From: JAHBVH01 sp034432375
GTDB lineage: Bacteria; Chloroflexota; Anaerolineae; Caldilineales; Caldilineaceae
Direction of reading: 5' to 3'
Length of the DNA: 64,000 nt
Assembly: GCA_034432375.1 (NCBI GenBank)
Contig: DAOUCA010000060.1
Span: 3,952-67,951, forward strand
Part shown: in pieces, positions 7,725 through 15,959 of the stretch
Position numbering within the stretch: the first letter of the stretch is position 1
How the letters are laid out: every line of letters starts with the position of its first letter
Made by a program: the position numbers and the translations under genes
Notes under the pieces: generated by a model
The model's database searches: none
The model's input: only the letters and a program-made list of their open reading frames with translations
Told to the model about the DNA's origin: nothing

Positions 7725-8837
7725 CTACTCACTCGACCGATCATGGCGCAAGTGGGCGGCTTCGGCTTCTTCTTCGGCGGTGAAGAAGGAGGGCGGCGTA
7801 AAGGTGCTGCTGATCTCGCGCCGTTGGCCATCGCGACCGGCGGCGCGGGCGGCTTCCATAATTTCGATCACATGGTAGGCGTGTTCGGGGGTGATGATCG
7901 GGCGCTTGCCTTCGATGATGCACTCGACGAGATGGTTGATGCCGTCGGTCCAGGGCCAGTTGGGGTGGGTCTCTTCAAAGAGTTGCCAGTTGCCCTTTTC
8001 ATTTTGCCAGAGCTCGTAGCCATCGGGATCCCAGTCGTCGCCCAACATTTGAATCGTGCCTTCGCTGCCATAAATTTCAATGGCGGGGGTGCGATAGCGT
8101 TGGATCGTAAAGCCGGTCGTGACGACGGCATAGCAATTATCCCCAAATTCGATGCAGATGTGGGCGTTATCATCGGCCTCGACCTTCATCATCACCCCTT
8201 CGACCATGCGCTCCGGGATCGCCGTGCCGACGAGGCCCGTCACCCGTTTGGCTGGCCCCAAAAAGCCGGTGAGGCTCACGACATTGTAGACGCCCAGATC
8301 AAACATCGAGCCGCCCCCCTTGCGATAGAACCACTGCCCCCAATTTGGTCCCGCCCAGCCGTAGAAGGCGCGGGCCAGATAGGGGGTGCCAATGTCGCCA
8401 CGATGGATATGTTGCCACATCTTCTGGTAGGTGGGGCTGAGCACGACGTGGGGCGCCGGCACGAGGTACCCCTTGCTCGTCTTGGCCATCTCGACAAGTT
8501 CGGCGGCTTCCTGCAGATTGCCGGACATTGGCTTTTCCACCAGGACATGTTTGCCCGCCTGGAGCGCGGCTTTGGTAATCATCGCGTGCTCCTGCATCGA
8601 GGTGGTGACGAGCACAATATCGACATCATCGGCCCCCACGACCTCTTCAAAGTCAGTTGTAAAGCGCTGGTAGCCAAAGCCCGCGCCCAGCATCTTTTCC
8701 CGCCGATCTTCCTTTACGTCGCAGGCGACCACCGTTTCGACGAGGCCGCGCTGTTTGAGCTGGTTGATCTGGCCCGTATAAGGGCGCTGCATCACGCTGC
8801 CACAACCCACAACACCGATCCTTACAGGTGTAGCCAT
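7725..8837 (-). CDS. Gfo/Idh/MocA family oxidoreductase
   Basis: This 370-residue NAD(P)-dependent sugar oxidoreductase has an N-terminal Rossmann domain starting TPVRIGVVGCGSVMQRPY (GxGxxxxxP), and the conserved VLVEKPMSGN with the catalytic-region lysine near residue 95. The C-terminal substrate domain includes GGGSMFDLGVYNVVSLTGFL (GGGxxxDxG). The start MATPVRI is chosen because AGAGGAG lies 6 nt upstream; an in-frame ATG 6 codons earlier has no such site. It follows gntR by 14 nt and is the first enzyme of the operon. Members oxidise sugars, inositols or glycosides at C1 or C3, or reduce the products. Confidence 0.9.
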   Translation of the reverse strand: MATPVRIGVVGCGSVMQRPYTGQINQLKQRGLVETVVACDVKEDRREKMLGAGFGYQRFTTDFEEVVGADDVDIVLVTTSMQEHAMITKAALQAGKHVLVEKPMSGNLQEAAELVEMAKTSKGYLVPAPHVVLSPTYQKMWQHIHRGDIGTPYLARAFYGWAGPNWGQWFYRKGGGSMFDLGVYNVVSLTGFLGPAKRVTGLVGTAIPERMVEGVMMKVEADDNAHICIEFGDNCYAVVTTGFTIQRYRTPAIEIYGSEGTIQMLGDDWDPDGYELWQNEKGNWQLFEETHPNWPWTDGINHLVECIIEGKRPIITPEHAYHVIEIMEAARAAGRDGQRREISSTFTPPSFFTAEEEAEAAHLRHDRSSE

Positions 8838-8851
8838 ACAAAACTCCTCTT

Positions 8852-9658
8852 TCAAGTGATAAATGAATCGATTACAGGAACGAGTGCCGACTGATGTGCT
8901 CCTTGTTGCCGCGGTGGGGCACCGTGGCCGTTGCGCTGACTTTCCAACTCGAAGCGCACACGGTCACCGCGATAGACTGCCTTAAAATATTCGATGGGTA
9001 AATCTTGCTCGCCGTAGGTAATGCCTTCGAGCAAAATCATCGGGAAGCCGGTCGGTAAACCAAAGAGCGTCGCCTCGTATTCGTTGGTAACGGTCGCCTC
9101 CAGCGTTTGGCGTGCACGCGCCAAATGTAGCGCGTACTGACCTTCCAACAATTGATAGAGCGATTGCGTCCGTAGATCGGCAGTCGCCAACCCAGGACAG
9201 AGCGCCATAGGGATAAAGATCGTCTCCAACAACAGCGGTATTGCCTCGGCAAAGCGGAGGCGAACAACCTTGACCACCTGTTGGTCCGACGACAGTGCTA
9301 GGCCTTGCCCAACCTGCCGCGGGGGAAGCACGATGGTCTGCTCTAGCACACGGGTTGTGGACTTGCTCCCCTGGCGCATTAATTCGGCGGTGAAGCCCAT
9401 GAGGTGCAGCGCATCGTAGGTGTGTTTTGGCGCAGCCACAAAGGTGCCGACCCCTGGTTTCACCTCAAGCACGCCGGCGCGTACCAAATAGGCCACTGCT
9501 TGGCGCACGGTCATGCGGCTAATCGAAGCCTGTTCCCCGAGCTCGCGTTCGGCCGGCAGTTGCGTCCCTGGCGGCAAGATTCCGCTATCGATCTGCTCCC
9601 GCAGCTGTTCGGCTAATTGATAATAGAGAGGGATGGGACTTTGTTTGTCTAGGTGCAT
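8852..9658 (-). CDS. GntR family transcriptional regulator, HutC subfamily (UTRA domain)
   Basis: This 268-residue DNA-binding repressor has an N-terminal winged helix at residues 1-75. It begins LDKQSPIPLYYQLAEQLREQ, continues with GTQLPAERELGEQASISRMT, and ends VRAGVLEVKPGVGTFVA, all hallmark GntR segments. Residues 90-250 form a UTRA effector domain, with FTAELMRQG, LRFAEAIPLLLETIFIP and FPMILLEGITYGEQDLPIEY. HutC/NagR-type proteins usually sense a phosphorylated sugar. A ROK kinase lies in the same operon, so its product is a plausible inducer (inference). A matching operator lies at 9833-9848 over the start of its own transcript, indicating autoregulation of the whole operon. Confidence 0.92.
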   Translation of the reverse strand: MHLDKQSPIPLYYQLAEQLREQIDSGILPPGTQLPAERELGEQASISRMTVRQAVAYLVRAGVLEVKPGVGTFVAAPKHTYDALHLMGFTAELMRQGSKSTTRVLEQTIVLPPRQVGQGLALSSDQQVVKVVRLRFAEAIPLLLETIFIPMALCPGLATADLRTQSLYQLLEGQYALHLARARQTLEATVTNEYEATLFGLPTGFPMILLEGITYGEQDLPIEYFKAVYRGDRVRFELESQRNGHGAPPRQQGAHQSALVPVIDSFIT

Positions 9659-9682
9659 GGGCAGGTGCCACTCTCAATGGAG

Positions 9683-9777
9683 CTATAGACGTTCAGATAA
9701 TTTTTCGTAGGGCCACGGTATACCGTGGCCCTACGAAAAATGGATTCCATCACGGATTTTTTTCCGACGATCTATAA
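9683..9777. repeat. Palindromic repeat element, copy 1 (40-bp perfect palindrome)
   Basis: Positions 9701-9740 form a perfect 40-bp palindrome with half-site TTTTTCGTAGGGCCACGGTA. The flanks CTATAGACGTTCAGATAA and GGATTCCATCACGGAT match copy 3 at 33199-33295 almost base for base, so the mobile or duplicated unit is about 95 bp. It lies in the 5' leader of the gntR operon. Confidence 0.85.
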
Positions 9778-9832
9778 CCATTGGCCAAGCGTTTTGTGGC
9801 TGGGGAGTGCCTCTCACTATCCGCTGACATCT

Positions 9833-9848
9833 AGAGGTCTATACCACA
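9833..9848. promoter_or_regulatory. GntR/HutC-type operator
   Basis: AGAGGTCTATACCACA is an imperfect palindrome that agrees with the known NagR/DasR-type consensus ACTGGTCTAGACCACT at 12 of 16 positions. It lies just downstream of the predicted gntR transcription start, about +4 to +20. A bound repressor there would block the start of transcription. That GntR of this operon is the ligand is inferred from proximity. Confidence 0.7.
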
Positions 9849-9858
9849 GAATGTCATA

Positions 9859-9887
9859 AGTATACATGACGAGAATTGGAAAGTCAA
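9859..9887 (-). promoter_or_regulatory. Sigma-70 type promoter of the gntR operon
   Basis: On the minus strand TTGACT (9882-9887), a 17-nt spacer and TATACT (9859-9864) form a near-consensus promoter. Transcription should start near 9852. The leader to the gntR ATG is about 195 nt and contains the operator and the 40-bp palindrome. Confidence 0.75.
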
Positions 9888-10071
9888 ACGCCAGAAAGGG
9901 CGAAGAGGCGAGATCGGCTGGTGCCTACGCTCTGCTATATACACCAGCGGCGACCTCTATCCTGAGGGTGCGTACCACATTTGGGGGATTACGCCGGACG
10001 ATCAATTTTGTCCTTCTGTGTAATCCCCCAAAATGGGACGCACCCCTATCCTGATGGGGAGAGTGCGCAAC

Positions 10072-10911
10072 TCAATCCTGCACCGGCCGCGGTGGATTTG
10101 CCCAATGGCCGCTCGGATCGCTGCCGCTGACAATCACCCCCTTGGCATTCCAATCCATGCCGGCCCGCACATCGGCCGCGCAGTAACGCAACGTCAATCC
10201 ACAGCGCCGTCGATCCGATTCATTGGCCTCGGAACCGTGCAGCAGCAGGTCACTGTGCAGCGATAGTTCGCCCGCCTGCAACTCGTCGTCAACTGGGTCG
10301 CCAAACTGGTCGGCGTTGGTAACCGTCTGGTTGAGCACATTGTTTTCGGATTCTTCGCTGAGGTGATAGGTCAGGTGGCCATAGTGGTGAGAGCCGGGCA
10401 CAAAGCGCATACAGGCGTTCTCGACATCGGCGTCATCAATCGCCAGCCAAACGGTTACGGTTTTGGAAGGGGACATCGGCCAAAAGCTGGCGTCCTGGTG
10501 CCAGGAGACGCGCTTGCCGTCGTGGGGCATCTTGCAAAAGTAGTGAGAACCCCAGCCAATCACATCTTCGCCGAGAATATCTTTGACGTGGGCGACGATG
10601 CGTGGATGGGTGATCAGATCGTAGACGCGGCCATAGGTCAGGTGGGCCGTGCTGATCGAATAGCTGTCCTTGCCGGCGGCCATCACCTTGGCCAACAGTT
10701 CATCAAAATACCCCCGATGGCCGGCCATTTCTTCGGTGCTGAAGACGCGCAGCCCTTTGATGTAACCAGCGCGATTGTAGGCCTCAATCTGCTCTGTGGT
10801 CAAGGCTTGTGGATGGGTGACGGTGCTGGGATGAAATTGTAGATCACGCTCCATTGTCGTGATCTGATCATGTTCAGGAACAGTTTTGAATTCTTTGGGC
10901 GCTTGCATCAT
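10072..10911 (-). CDS. Phytanoyl-CoA dioxygenase (PhyH) family protein
   Basis: This 279-residue predicted Fe(II)/2-oxoglutarate oxygenase shows H138 and D140 in SWHQDASFW, a distal H225 in LLLHGSEANES, and an Arg cluster R234-R236 that should bind 2-oxoglutarate. MRFVPGSHHYGHL is the usual PhyH segment before the distal histidine. AAGGAGA lies 7 nt upstream of the first ATG. It ends the second sugar-ABC operon, 43 nt after a sulfatase. It differs strongly from the PhyH at 619-1413, so the two probably act on different substrates. Removal of a methyl or sulfate ester by oxidation is one possibility; this is speculation from context. Confidence 0.86.
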   Translation of the reverse strand: MMQAPKEFKTVPEHDQITTMERDLQFHPSTVTHPQALTTEQIEAYNRAGYIKGLRVFSTEEMAGHRGYFDELLAKVMAAGKDSYSISTAHLTYGRVYDLITHPRIVAHVKDILGEDVIGWGSHYFCKMPHDGKRVSWHQDASFWPMSPSKTVTVWLAIDDADVENACMRFVPGSHHYGHLTYHLSEESENNVLNQTVTNADQFGDPVDDELQAGELSLHSDLLLHGSEANESDRRRCGLTLRYCAADVRAGMDWNAKGVIVSGSDPSGHWANPPRPVQD

Positions 10912-10954
10912 GGTTGGTTCTCCTTTGGGCTAAGTGATGGTTGCACTGGTTGAC

Positions 10955-12298
10955 TCAAGCAATGGTTGGCAACACAAATTTATCATCGGTGCTGCTGATC
11001 CAGGCCGACAGCCGTTCCTGCAATTGCTGCCGCTCCTGGCGAAAGGCGCTATTGTGGGCCAGGTTGGCCAATTCATAGGGATCTTCGTTAAGGTTGAAGA
11101 GCAACCACGGTTGCCCTTCAAATATCACATATTTCCAGCCATCGCGCGTAACGACGCCGCGCCACGGGCGATCGACACTGTGGGCGTGACCGGTCGGTGC
11201 GACTAATTGCAGAAAGGCCGAATCGGGCGCATTGACCACTTCTTTGTTAGGCAGTCGATAGCCCGAGTAATCGGTGCCCGCCATCCACGCCGGCGCGTCG
11301 ATGCCGCAGAGACCCAAGGACGTTGGGCCAATGTCAACGTGGTTGATCGGTACATCAGTGCGGTAGCCGCTCTTGTTCGCATAGCGAGGTGTGTGGCCAC
11401 CGATGATAAAGGGGACGCGCATTGACTCTTCCCACGGTGAGGTCTTGCGGAATTGGCCGTGCGACCCGTGCATGTCACCGTGATCGGAGAAAAAGATGAT
11501 ATGCGTGTTGTGCGCCAACCCGGCTTCGGCAAGTGCCGTACGGACACGGCCAAGATTCCAGTCGAGATTTTCGATCATGGCATAATAACCGGCCAACTCG
11601 CGCCGTGCTTGCAATTCGATCCGGGGAATGGCCGGCACATTGGCGCGCAGTTGCAGGGAAGCGGGGGCGTGGTGCCCCATCCACGCTGCGGGCGCGGCGT
11701 AGGGATCGTGGGGCGGTTGGACGGAGAGCACGCCGAAAAACGGTTGACCATTGGTCGCATCGTCTGTATTGGTCTGCCGTTTGAGGAAATCGATAAAGAG
11801 ATCGGTCAACGCATCGGTCTCATAGCCGGGCAGTCGGTAGTGAAACGCGCTATCATCTGCACCGCCATGTACCCAACAATCCCATTGACTGTTGTTATTC
11901 TCATAGCCTACCCACTCATCAAAGCCCCCGCGCCGTTCGGGCGGGATGATATGCATGGCGGCACGTCCGCCGCGCTCTTGAAAGCCGTCGACATGCCACT
12001 TGCCGAAATAACCAGTCTGGTAACCCGCTTCTTTGAAGGCCGTGGCAATCGTCGGCATTTCTGGTGGTAGCTGCATTTCATGGCCGGGCACGGCGTTGTG
12101 GGGATAGCGCCCGCTTAAGAGCGAGCCGCGGTAAGGGCAGCAGAGCGGGCAGCCGGAGACGGCGCTTGTGAAAGCAAGTCCTTCCTGGGCCAGCCGGTCG
12201 ATGTGCGGCGTGTGCACATTGGGGTCGCCCATGTAGCCGGTGGCCTGGGCGCGCATCTGGTCGCCGAAAATCCAGATGACGTTGGGTTGGTTGCTCAT
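10955..12298 (-). CDS. Sulfatase, Cys-type (alkaline-phosphatase-like family)
   Basis: This 447-residue S1-type sulfatase contains the formylglycine signature CCPYRGSLLSG at C53-x-P55-x-R57; C53 must be oxidised to formylglycine. Metal ligands can be read in IFGDQMRAQ near residue 10 and in FFSDHGDMHGSHGQ in the second half. The start NPNVIWI-like QPNVIWIFGDQ leaves no room for a signal peptide, so the enzyme should be cytoplasmic. AAGGAGG lies 5 nt upstream of the ATG. It follows the Gfo gene by 154 nt, a gap filled by a perfect 31-bp stem. It likely removes sulfate from an imported sulfated sugar. Confidence 0.93.
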   Translation of the reverse strand: MSNQPNVIWIFGDQMRAQATGYMGDPNVHTPHIDRLAQEGLAFTSAVSGCPLCCPYRGSLLSGRYPHNAVPGHEMQLPPEMPTIATAFKEAGYQTGYFGKWHVDGFQERGGRAAMHIIPPERRGGFDEWVGYENNNSQWDCWVHGGADDSAFHYRLPGYETDALTDLFIDFLKRQTNTDDATNGQPFFGVLSVQPPHDPYAAPAAWMGHHAPASLQLRANVPAIPRIELQARRELAGYYAMIENLDWNLGRVRTALAEAGLAHNTHIIFFSDHGDMHGSHGQFRKTSPWEESMRVPFIIGGHTPRYANKSGYRTDVPINHVDIGPTSLGLCGIDAPAWMAGTDYSGYRLPNKEVVNAPDSAFLQLVAPTGHAHSVDRPWRGVVTRDGWKYVIFEGQPWLLFNLNEDPYELANLAHNSAFRQERQQLQERLSAWISSTDDKFVLPTIA

Positions 12299-12353
12299 TT
12301 TTCCTCCTTGTGCTTTTGTACAGCAGCCGGCAGCAGCCGGCAGTTGAAACTGC

Positions 12354-12422
12354 CGGCTAACAGCGATAAGCCGCCTCAGCGGCTGACATTGAGCCGCTGA
12401 GGCGGCTTATCGCTGTTAGCCG
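12354..12422. repeat. Perfect 31-bp stem, AGCCGCCTCAGCGGCT family, copy 1
   Basis: The arms 12354-12384 and 12392-12422 are perfectly complementary, with a 7-nt loop. A smaller hairpin GCCGGCAGTT/AACTGCCGGC lies just before (12336-12357). The family recurs degenerate at 41347-41415 and perfectly at 63909-63972. No T-run follows, so terminator function is doubtful. Confidence 0.85.
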
Positions 12423-12452
12423 AGGGGGGTAACTCTCTTTCGATCGCGTTCC

Positions 12453-13511
12453 TCAAAATTGATTGTTCACCGTCACGGCTTGTCCTGTGCGCACTGACTC
12501 CAGTGCTGCCGTCAAGGTGGCAATGACGCGCGCACCATCCTCGACCGACGTCATTGGGTTGGCCTTGCCTTCGATACAATCGAGAAAATGGGCGCACTGT
12601 TCCGCCCAGTGGTGTACTTGGCGCGTGTTGTGGACGCGCGGTTTGTGATCCGTAAATGCTTCGACCCAATCTTGGATCACTTCGGCTTTGTGTGTATCAA
12701 GATTGTTGCGATAGAAGCGCCTGCCCCAGAGCGTGCCCTCGGTACCATAGAGCACCAGATGGCCGCCGCTCGGTGCATAGCCGCGGTTGCCGGAAGCCGC
12801 GATCAACTTGCCAATGGCACCATTGGCAAATTGCAGCGAGACAACATAACAGTCGTTGAGCGGCAACGTTGGTTCCGCCTTGTGATTGGCAAAGGCAAAA
12901 ACTTCCGTCACCGTTGTTTGCATGGCCCACAACATCAATCCCAACGGGTGGCAGCCGCCGCCCAATAAAATATCCTGCGGGGCGTTGCCTTCGGTGCGCC
13001 AGGGGGTGTAGCTTGTTGAACCGTAGAAGGGACGCATGTCGGAGATGTAATCGCCCTCGGCCAGCCAGACCTCGCCGATTTCGCCATTGCGGTAGGCGTT
13101 GGCCATCGCCTGGTAATCGGGGCGGAAATGGTAAACGTGGCCGCCGAGAAAGGTCAGCCCAGTTTGACGCACCGTGGTCACCAGTTGCGCGGCCTCTTCA
13201 CGGCTGGTCGTCATTGGTTTTTCGCAGAGGATATGCTTGCCGGCCTGGAGCGCGGCCAGGCAGTGCGCCCCGTGCAGGTGGTCGGGCGAACAGACGGAAA
13301 CCGCCTGTAAATTGGGGTGGGCCAAAAACGCGTCGAGATCGGTGTAGGTGTGTGGAACCCCGAGTCGTGCGGCCTGTTCCGCCATCTTTGCTTCGTCGGC
13401 GTCAAAGAGCGCCACAACTGTGCAACGCTGGTCGGCCTGGTAGCCGCAGATGTGCCCCTCGGCAGAAATGCCGCCGCCCCCGATCACGCCAATGCCGATT
13501 TTCTGGTTCAT
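12453..13511 (-). CDS. Gfo/Idh/MocA family oxidoreductase
   Basis: This 352-residue dehydrogenase starts with the nucleotide-binding segment IGIGVIGGGGISAEGHI, has the conserved HILCEKPMTTSREEA near residue 95, and has a C-terminal domain with DILLGGGCHPLGLMLW that aligns with the usual GGGxxxDxxH motif, with an altered acidic position. It is not secreted. It lies between the DegT aminotransferase (223 nt upstream) and a sulfatase in the second ABC operon. A paired oxidoreductase and DegT aminotransferase often act in turn on a keto-sugar, which suggests handling of an amino or keto sugar. Substrate and direction are not known. Confidence 0.88.
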   Translation of the reverse strand: MNQKIGIGVIGGGGISAEGHICGYQADQRCTVVALFDADEAKMAEQAARLGVPHTYTDLDAFLAHPNLQAVSVCSPDHLHGAHCLAALQAGKHILCEKPMTTSREEAAQLVTTVRQTGLTFLGGHVYHFRPDYQAMANAYRNGEIGEVWLAEGDYISDMRPFYGSTSYTPWRTEGNAPQDILLGGGCHPLGLMLWAMQTTVTEVFAFANHKAEPTLPLNDCYVVSLQFANGAIGKLIAASGNRGYAPSGGHLVLYGTEGTLWGRRFYRNNLDTHKAEVIQDWVEAFTDHKPRVHNTRQVHHWAEQCAHFLDCIEGKANPMTSVEDGARVIATLTAALESVRTGQAVTVNNQF

Positions 13512-13601
13512 AAAAGCTGCTTTCTATCGTATGATTCGATGGTTAACGTTCCACAGGCGTTGATTGATGCGAGTTAACAAAATACAACGGTACCCAACGC
13601 C

Positions 13602-13705
13602 ACTGAAGCCCTGTGGCTGGTAGAGAAAGCCCCGCTAAAGCGGGCTGAATAGGCAGTGCGCTGTAGCGCAGCTTTTTTTAGCAGGCAGTGGCTTCCACCA
13701 CTGCC
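13602..13705. repeat. Cluster of three short hairpins with CTGTGGCTGGTAGAGAAAGC word
   Basis: From left to right: CTGAAGCCCTGTGGCTGGTA (13602 onward), the hairpin AGCCCCGCTAAAGCGGGCT (13628-13646), the hairpin TGCGCTGTAGCGCA followed by GCTTTTTTTA, and GGCAGTGG/CCACTGCC (13684-13705). A relative of the first word lies at 63832-63860. The T-run is on the plus strand, opposite to the flanking genes. Confidence 0.65.
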
Positions 13706-13734
13706 GAGCTGCCGAATTGTAGAGCGAATCTTCC

Positions 13735-15048
13735 TCAACCAATGCGATCTGCTTGGGCCACAATTGCTTGCGCATTTGTCATCACTTTGTGGATCGCTTC
13801 GGCGATCAGTTCCATGACGGCGGGTTCGTTCGGATAGCGCAGCGGGTAAACAAGGCAGGCGTGGCTATCAGCATGTTGTTGGGCCACCGGGTATTGATCG
13901 AGCGTATAATCGACCGGCTGGGCATGGGGGCTGCTCCACGGCGCGCCGTGGCCATAAGCGTTCTTGGCCTGGAAGACGGTCATGGCGGGCAGGATAAAGC
14001 GTTGCCAGACCGTAGTCGGTAGCCCCTCGGCTTGCAGCGCGCGGACCAGCGCATCGCGCGCCGCATTGGTGTCAGCGGGCAGATCAAGCGCGCCGAGATC
14101 AAAACGCAGAATATAGTTGTACCAAGTTGGGGTGTGGCTGGTCGGCACGGTGGGGAGAATCAGGTGGGGCGCGCCTTGCAACTGGGCGGTCAGCGCGGCC
14201 GCGTTGGCGCTTTGCCATGCCAGATACATGTCGAGCCGCGTCAGTTGGGCGCGGCCAAAGGCGGCGGTCAGATCGTTGTTGCGATACATCCAGCCGAGCG
14301 CATAGACATGATAATCGCGCTCTTCCACCGGTGTGCGCGTTTCACCAAAGGACCAGAGCGTGCGCGCCTTTTGCAGCAGCGTCTCATCGTTGGTGACAAA
14401 CATACCCCCCTCGCCGGAGCAGAGGTTTTTGTTCTGGTTGAAACTGAAGGCCCCACAGTGGCCGAGGGTGCCGACCTTTTTACCCTTGAATTGCGCACCG
14501 TGCGCTTGACAAGCATCTTCGATGACCATCAGATGGTGTTTTGCTGCGATGGCCATTACAGCATCCATGTCAACGGCCAGACCATGTAGGTGGACCACAA
14601 TAATCGCCTTGGTCTTTGGTGTGATCGCCGCTTCGATCTTGGTCACATCAATGTTAATGGTATCAAAGTCGATATCGACAAAGACGGGAATACAGTTGTG
14701 GTGCAGGATGCAGGTTGCTGAGGAAGACCAGGAATAAGCCGTGACAATCACCTCGTCGCCTTCACTACAACCACAGGCGGCAACGCACATGTGGAGCGCT
14801 GCCGTGCCGCTGTTGGTGGTAATCGCAAATTGATTGCCGTTCCAGGCGGCAAATTCTTCTTCAAAGGCCACGCAGTTGGGCCCAAACGCATGGTTACCCC
14901 CGCGCAACGACGCCAGAACATAGGCTTCGTCGACTTCGTTAATGGGTGGCCAGCCGTGCAAAGTGTCAGCCGGGATGGCCGGCGTGCCGCCCAAAAGGGT
15001 CGGCTGATTGGTTAATGACATCGTTTCTCCAGTTAACACACTGGTCAT
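13735..15048 (-). CDS. DegT/DnrJ/EryC1/StrS family PLP-dependent aminotransferase
   Basis: This 437-residue protein has fold-type I aminotransferase features: ITTNSGTAALHMCVAA near residue 80, VIEDACQAHGAQFKGKKVG for the PLP-contacting Asp region, and FSFNQNKNLCSGEGGMF with the Schiff-base lysine in the usual place. FPGTPAIP-like LLGGTPAIP at the start is typical. These enzymes aminate keto-sugars, or in some cases dehydrate or oxidise sugars. AGGAG lies 8 nt before the chosen ATG; a second good start (MSLTNQ, 15021, with TGGAG) lies 9 codons later. It follows the permease by 14 nt, so it is co-transcribed with the transporter. Confidence 0.88.
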   Translation of the reverse strand: MTSVLTGETMSLTNQPTLLGGTPAIPADTLHGWPPINEVDEAYVLASLRGGNHAFGPNCVAFEEEFAAWNGNQFAITTNSGTAALHMCVAACGCSEGDEVIVTAYSWSSSATCILHHNCIPVFVDIDFDTINIDVTKIEAAITPKTKAIIVVHLHGLAVDMDAVMAIAAKHHLMVIEDACQAHGAQFKGKKVGTLGHCGAFSFNQNKNLCSGEGGMFVTNDETLLQKARTLWSFGETRTPVEERDYHVYALGWMYRNNDLTAAFGRAQLTRLDMYLAWQSANAAALTAQLQGAPHLILPTVPTSHTPTWYNYILRFDLGALDLPADTNAARDALVRALQAEGLPTTVWQRFILPAMTVFQAKNAYGHGAPWSSPHAQPVDYTLDQYPVAQQHADSHACLVYPLRYPNEPAVMELIAEAIHKVMTNAQAIVAQADRIG

Positions 15049-15062
15049 GATGATTTCTCCTG

Positions 15063-15959
15063 CTACTTAATACCGGTCATCGTGATGCCCTGGATAAAGG
15101 TGCGCTGCGTGAAGAAAAAGAGCACGATTACCGGTGAGATCATGATCGTGGAGGCAGCCATGAGCAGCCCCCACTCGGTGCGCACGCGGCTGAGAAAGCC
15201 ATAGAGGCCAATCGCCAGGGTAAATTGACTTTTGTCGCTTAGGTAGATCAAGGGTCCTAAAAAGTCATTCCAGTTGGCCATAAAGGTAAAGAGGGCGACC
15301 GCGGCCAGCGCTGCGCGCGAAAGAGGAATGATAATCCGCCAATAGATTTGCAACTCGCTTGCGCCATCGATCTTAGCTGCCGATGATAGTTCGCGTGGGA
15401 TGGTCAGGAAGAATTGGCGGAGCAGAAAAATGTAGAAGGCGTTGCCGGTGAAGGCGGGCCAGGTAAGGGGATTGGGTGTGCCGATCCAGCCAAGATTGCG
15501 AAAGATGATAAAGGTTGGGATCAACGTGACGGCACCGGGGATCATTAAGGTCGAAATCAAGATCATAAAGAGCCCATCGCGCCCTGGCCACTGGATGCGT
15601 GCAAAACCATAGGCGACCAGTGAACAGGAGATCAGGCTGGCAATGACATTAAAAATGGTGATATAGAGCGTGTTGCCAAAGTACTGAAAGAAGGGAATAA
15701 AGGTCGTTGCGCGTAGATAGTTGCTCCATAGGAAGGGGTTGGGGATCCATTCAGGGGGCAACTTAAAGAGCTGTTCCGGTGGTTTGAGCGACGTGGAAAT
15801 GAGCCAGAAAAAGGGAATCGTGAAAACCGCACCCAACACGATCAGGAGTAGATGGCCAAAGAGCCGGCGGCGCCATTGACGGCGGCGATGGCGTTCGCTG
15901 TGGGTGGTTATCGGTGCAGCAACCGGTACAGCTTGGGATGATAGAGAATGATTTGCCAT
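15063..15959 (-). CDS. Sugar ABC transporter permease, MalG/CUT1 type
   Basis: This 298-residue membrane protein has about six hydrophobic segments, the MalG segment STSLKPPEQLFKLPPEW, and the ATPase-contact loop ELSSAAKIDGASELQIYWRI. It ends FIQGITMTGIK, almost the same as the third cassette (SFIEGISMTGIKG). A His/Arg-rich cytoplasmic head (ITTHSERHRRRQWRRRL) precedes the first membrane helix. The start overlaps the upstream stop as TAATG, a mark of translational coupling. It works with the permease at 15959-16909 and the binding protein at 16909-18276. Confidence 0.93.
   Translation of the reverse strand: MANHSLSSQAVPVAAPITTHSERHRRRQWRRRLFGHLLLIVLGAVFTIPFFWLISTSLKPPEQLFKLPPEWIPNPFLWSNYLRATTFIPFFQYFGNTLYITIFNVIASLISCSLVAYGFARIQWPGRDGLFMILISTLMIPGAVTLIPTFIIFRNLGWIGTPNPLTWPAFTGNAFYIFLLRQFFLTIPRELSSAAKIDGASELQIYWRIIIPLSRAALAAVALFTFMANWNDFLGPLIYLSDKSQFTLAIGLYGFLSRVRTEWGLLMAASTIMISPVIVLFFFTQRTFIQGITMTGIK

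Larger units (their letters stand above)
9659..10071. other. Intergenic region between gntR and PhyH genes
   Basis: This 413-bp gap holds the gntR promoter, its operator and palindromic element 1. It also has an imperfect hairpin with arms GGGTGCGT...TTGGGGGATTAC (9966-9992) and GTAATCCCCCAAAATGGGAC (10020-10039) plus GCACCC. No gene is seen. The hairpin lies downstream of the PhyH stop and could end the minus-strand transcript from region 2, but it has no T-run. Confidence 0.7.

Noticed and set aside
7743..8894. A 383-codon plus-strand open frame opposite the Gfo gene
   Set aside because: It is the antisense of a clear Gfo/Idh/MocA gene, has repetitive Gly/Ala/His composition and no family motif.
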